Below, piece after piece: positions 60,199-64,000 of a stretch of 64,000 nucleotides of DNA. How positions within the stretch are numbered: the stretch's first letter is position 1; the number at the start of each line of letters is the position of its first letter. Source of the stretch: Drosophila persimilis (lineage: Eukaryota; Arthropoda; Insecta; Diptera; Drosophilidae). A program made the position numbers and the translations under genes. Under the pieces are notes generated by a model. It was not told where the DNA came from and did no database searches. It saw only the letters and a program-made list of their open reading frames with translations. The stretch lies in NCBI RefSeq assembly GCF_003286085.1, contig NW_020825288.1, positions 13,826,001 to 13,890,000 on the forward strand, read 5' to 3'.

Positions 60199-60730
60199 TA
60201 TACCCGATACTCAAAAAGAGTATTCCTATTGGGTATATTAGATTTGTGGTGAAAGTGGATGTGTTTAACCTCCAGATGGAAACGTTTCCGACCCTATAAA
60301 GTATATTTATTCTTGATCAGCATCAAAAGCCGAGTCGATTGAGCCCAGTCTGTCTGTCTGTCCCTTTGCGCGCCTAGTGCTCAAAGGCTATAAGATCTAG
60401 AGCAACGACATTTTGTATCCAGACATCTGTGATCACAGTGTCACAGTGACGACAAAGGAAGAAAATCTGTGGCTTTCACAAAATCATAGAGAATGACCAT
60501 ATCTACCAGATTGCCGAATCTGGATCAGATCGGATAGTTGTTGTAACCAAAAGGAACAAATAAATTTTCAGTGACACGGACCTGATTACTCATTTTCTGT
60601 CTCGCTCTGTCTCACGCACCCTTTGTCGTGCAATGTTAGCGCCGTCTGGCGGAGGAGAGCCATACTGACTAAGTATCGGGATAAACGTAGAGTTGCGGCC
60701 GTAGCAGCAACTCACAACGATCCCTCTCGT
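60199..60730. mobile_element. DINE-1/SGM-like non-autonomous Helitron-type element, internally shortened
   Basis: It starts TATACCCGATACTCAAAAAG, contains GTTTCCGACCCTATAAAGTA, TTCTTGATCAGCATCA, AGCCGAGTCGATTGAGCC and a CTGT run, and ends with the hairpin GAGTTGC/GCAACTC (60,690-60,713) followed by CACAACGATCCCTCTCG. This order of blocks and a 3'-terminal stem-loop are typical of DINE-1 (Helentron-derived) repeats, and the version closely resembles, from memory, copies abundant in obscura-group flies. It has no coding capacity. Compared with the family as I remember it, a central segment appears deleted near 60,440. Confidence 0.75.
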
Positions 60731-63700
60731 TTTCTTTTTTTTGTTTTTTCACTAAATTACATGTAATATTATTACAGAAAAATAATTTTCGAAGGTATGT
60801 CAGTGCAGTTTGCTGTATCCTGCTACTCCTTATAATGAGAGAGAGAAATGTTACACCATATAGAAATATGAAAGGTATTTTTAAGCTGAATTATAAATTA
60901 ATAAACAAGAGAGAATTTAAAAAAAAAAGAAAAACGAAATGGTTTGAGCTAGCAGCTCACATTGCACATGACTAGACGTGTGTATAATAATGAGTACTTT
61001 AAGCTTATTTACCAGCTAATTAACTGGGAGAATGTCGAAAAACAGAAGCTAATTACACATGACTAGATGTATGTCGAAAGCTAATCATTGTGAGAAAACT
61101 ATGATGGAGGGACAAAGGTTGCACGCCACCCATTTAGATAACGCCGTAATAAAATACTACATACAATAGAAATCCCAAATTAAAGTTTCTCAAGCTAAGG
61201 GACAGCAGTTGTGGCTGCTATAATCCTGCAATACTTAACAGCATAGCGCCAATGGATACTCCAATGGCGCTCACTGCCAATGCCCACCGAGCCCGTATTG
61301 TCTTTGGGTAAGAAGAAACCAATTTGAAAGCACATAACTGACTTCAGGGGTTCAGCCGGCAAGCAGAGTCTCTCCACAAGCATGGCTATCATTCGTGCCG
61401 TTTACTCCCTCAATTACCCCCACACAGATACGCACACATACACATACACAGATACAGACACAGAAACAGAAACGGAACAGACACATGCATATGTATAGAG
61501 CATCAAATTAGAATGGCTAATTGCAAAGTCCTCACATCAGGACCACATTTTCTTTTGTTAACTTGCCCAAAAACTTGCCTGCAGCAATCATCACAACTCT
61601 GCCAACAGAAAGGGGCAACAGAGTGGTGAGGGGGGGGGCAGGCTGTGGCAGAGGATAGTGGCCAGGGAGATAAGGGGAGTGTGGGCGGAATTGCAACTAT
61701 TGCATGATGTCCTGGCGAGCAGTTAAATTACTTCTCGTTTATTTTAAATTGTGAAAAATATGTGCAAATGCTCGGCAGTGGCAGCCGGCAGCCAGCAGAC
61801 ATGGCACAATGATACCTAACAAGACCGAACAGGAATGAACAAGAACGAGCACGAAGGAGCCTGCTCTGCAACCCTTGCAGCCAGCAGCACCAGACGGAGG
61901 GGGGAGGGGGAGGTGAGGCGACTACCAGAAAGACACAGAAAAAACACACAGAGAAAAAGACCAAGGCCCAGGATTCGGGGTAGAAATGGAATGGCTTCGG
62001 TGTTGCACAGCCAATGCAGAAACATGAGGAAAACTCTTCTGCAATTTGCAGTGAAAATCGCATCGCACGCGCTGTATTTTCAAATAATGCGAAAACTTTT
62101 CCGCCTATGTTTTCCCGCAGAAGAACACGGGGGGAGGATAGCATCAGCAGCAGCAGCAGCAGCAGCGGAAGATGAGTTGGGTGGTCGCGACTCCACCCGC
62201 GGTAACCCCAAGCCAAAGCAAAGCAAAGCAAAACCCCCAACCCCAACCCCAACAGAACCTCCAACCGAACTGCACCGAGCCGAACCGAACGGAACGGAAC
62301 CAAACCGTACTGAAATATCCAGGAGCTGGAACTCCAATATACTTTTGTTTCTTTGCCTCTATTGTCCTGCCTTCCGTCTCTTCTTCTCGCTCTCCCTCTC
62401 TCTCGCTTTCAATCTCGCTCGCTCTATCCGCCATATACCTCTCTTTCCCCTTCGTGGCCGACTGCCTGTTGGCTGCGTGAAATGCAATTTCTCATATTTG
62501 CATAACTGCAGACAGCAGATAGCTCAAAATAAAGTTGAAATTTTCGCTGCGGTGGCGGCAACAACAGCCAAGCAACAACAACAACTTTAATATTGCCTGG
62601 CCGTGCTGCGTAATTGCCCCCCTATCCCACAGACACGCCCCCCCACAGCCAGAGCAGCCTCCTATCCGCGCTTTAGCCCCGATCAGCAGCGAGTACACTG
62701 AGGAAAACAAGTGGCCTCCAAGCGAGACACCTAAATTTGATTCAATGAACGATTGCGTTTACAGTTTATGGATTATAATGCTGTTTGGTGGAAAGACAAC
62801 AGAATGTACAGGATGGTTGTATTTCAATAGGTAGAACCGATTCATATCGGTCTACATATATAGAATAGCCTCTCTTTGTGTGTACCTATCACTAAGCTTT
62901 AGTTTTCCTTCAATTATTCCTATGGTTTGCCATTGTACTATCAAAAAATGTGTGACAAAAGCTCGTTCTAAAAGTTCTAAAAAGGTAGTACACAAAAACT
63001 ATAAAAAATTTATTGCGCAAAGTTTGCTGTGGCCATTTTCACCAGAGAATAAATCATTAAACCAAAGATCCTTTGTTTTTTAAACTCTAACAAAAACTTA
63101 TTTAAGTTTGATTGAAGGAGTTTGAACATGTGTTCTTCTTCGGACTACAGATCTGTTGTTGAGTTCATAGCCAGAGGATCCTTGCCGCTGCCCGACTTTA
63201 TCTTTCTCGCAGTGTGGCCGTCACATCGGCTATAACAGCGAAAGCCTTTCCGCTTGGCGCGAGTACGTAGTTCGTGGGTTTCCGCCAACAGTGAGCTCGA
63301 TTTTACAAAACAATACGGCATCGGAATGCAACGCAGCGGAGTGGTGGCGGCAGTGGCAGCCAAATCAACGGAGTTACGCGCACAACAATCACACACACGC
63401 ACACAGACAGAGAGGGAGAGAGAGAGAGCGAAGCAAAAGCACAATGCAATACACATATACTCGTACATAAGACAAAGCATACTTTCGGGCGCAAATAACC
63501 AGCGCTCTGAACGGAAACCGAAATTGAGCGTCCTCCGCTGGCGTACGCAGCGCAGCAGAACCGTTGAAAGAGAGGGGGAAGCAGAGGCCGGAGAGAGGCA
63601 GGGAGTTCCCCTACTGCGGCTATTCTATTAGGATAAACACAAATCACAGCTGGAGCAGAGCGCTGGAGAGCGGGAGCAGGAGCAGAAGCAGCTGGCCCCA

Positions 63701-64000
63701 GCAGGGCAGCATCCAAGAATTTGACGCACAAACAAAGCAAACAAGTGGAACAGGGCACGGAGCGCGGTCCGGCGTGGGCGGCTACATGGCCATGGCCAAA
63801 AGCAAACATAATTGATATCGTAATCAATTCAAAAATCTCGAAAACTAAAAACAGCAAATGCTGTGAAAACAACGATGTGGACAAGGGACACAAGCTCGGG
63901 TCTTGGTCCTCGTCCTGGTCCTGGTCCTGGTCCTGGCCGCAGGCATTCCATTCCGGCCATGTGCACACAACCAATCTCCTACCCCAAGCCTCCCCCTGTG
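60731..64000. other. Non-coding region at the right window edge
   Basis: No convincing exon. CA-rich DNA at 61,420-61,450; (CAG)n at 62,142-62,168; AACCG-type repeats at 62,270-62,305; GA-rich DNA at 63,410-63,430. A cluster of GC-richer sequence at 63,180-63,780 could be a promoter or leader exon, but no clear core-promoter motif was found. Confidence 0.45.

Noticed and set aside
61835-62590. 251-codon plus-strand open frame and opposing minus-strand frames
   Set aside because: Simple-sequence translation (CAG, AACCG and CT runs) with open frames on both strands.
1-64000. tRNA, rRNA, snRNA, miRNA or CRISPR loci
   Set aside because: I looked for tRNA B-box-like GGTTCGAAT sequences, known fly miRNA seeds and regularly spaced repeats. 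None was found that I could support.

Overview
The window is insect nuclear DNA, almost certainly genus Drosophila and probably the obscura group. The genes have short introns of about 55-100 nt with GT-AG borders. Core-promoter motifs typical of flies (Motif 1, DRE, Motif 6) are present. Intergenic DNA is rich in CA/GT, GA and CAG runs, and one dispersed repeat at 60.2-60.7 kb resembles, from memory, the Helitron-type DINE-1/SGM elements common in obscura-group genomes. All homology calls come from recognising protein sequence by eye; no database was searched.

Layout. (1) 1-10,921, minus strand: trithorax (trx), the MLL-type H3K4 methyltransferase. The first 3,374 codons are present in four exons. 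The FYRC and SET domains lie beyond the left edge. Its 5' region probably reaches to about 19.02 kb, where Motif 6-like, DRE and Motif 1 sequences are all oriented for leftward transcription. (2) 19.06-21.09 kb: an array of diverged repeat modules carrying copies of these promoter motifs. (3) 21.09-21.18 kb: a plus-strand Motif 1 promoter and a very short first coding exon of an unidentified gene. (4) 21,451-22,806, minus: an intronless-CDS double-bromodomain protein of the testis BET-like (tBRD) type. (5) 23,708-25,615, plus: an eight-exon prolyl 4-hydroxylase alpha-like gene. (6) 26,188-28,458, minus: a ten-exon Dpr-interacting protein (DIP) of the immunoglobulin superfamily, most like DIP-gamma, convergent with the hydroxylase gene.

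From 28.8 kb to the right edge (about 35 kb) I see no convincing coding exon. This stretch probably holds the distal promoter, first intron(s) and regulatory DNA of the DIP gene. It also contains at least four short AT-rich elements with TACAC... terminal inverted repeats, one DINE-1-like element, AT-rich tandem repeats and many microsatellites. The genes do not form a pathway: they are a chromatin regulator, a testis-type chromatin reader, a secretory-pathway hydroxylase and a neuronal recognition molecule. The ones I can place in D. melanogaster map to distant parts of chromosome arm 3R (Muller element E), so rearrangement within the arm is likely.
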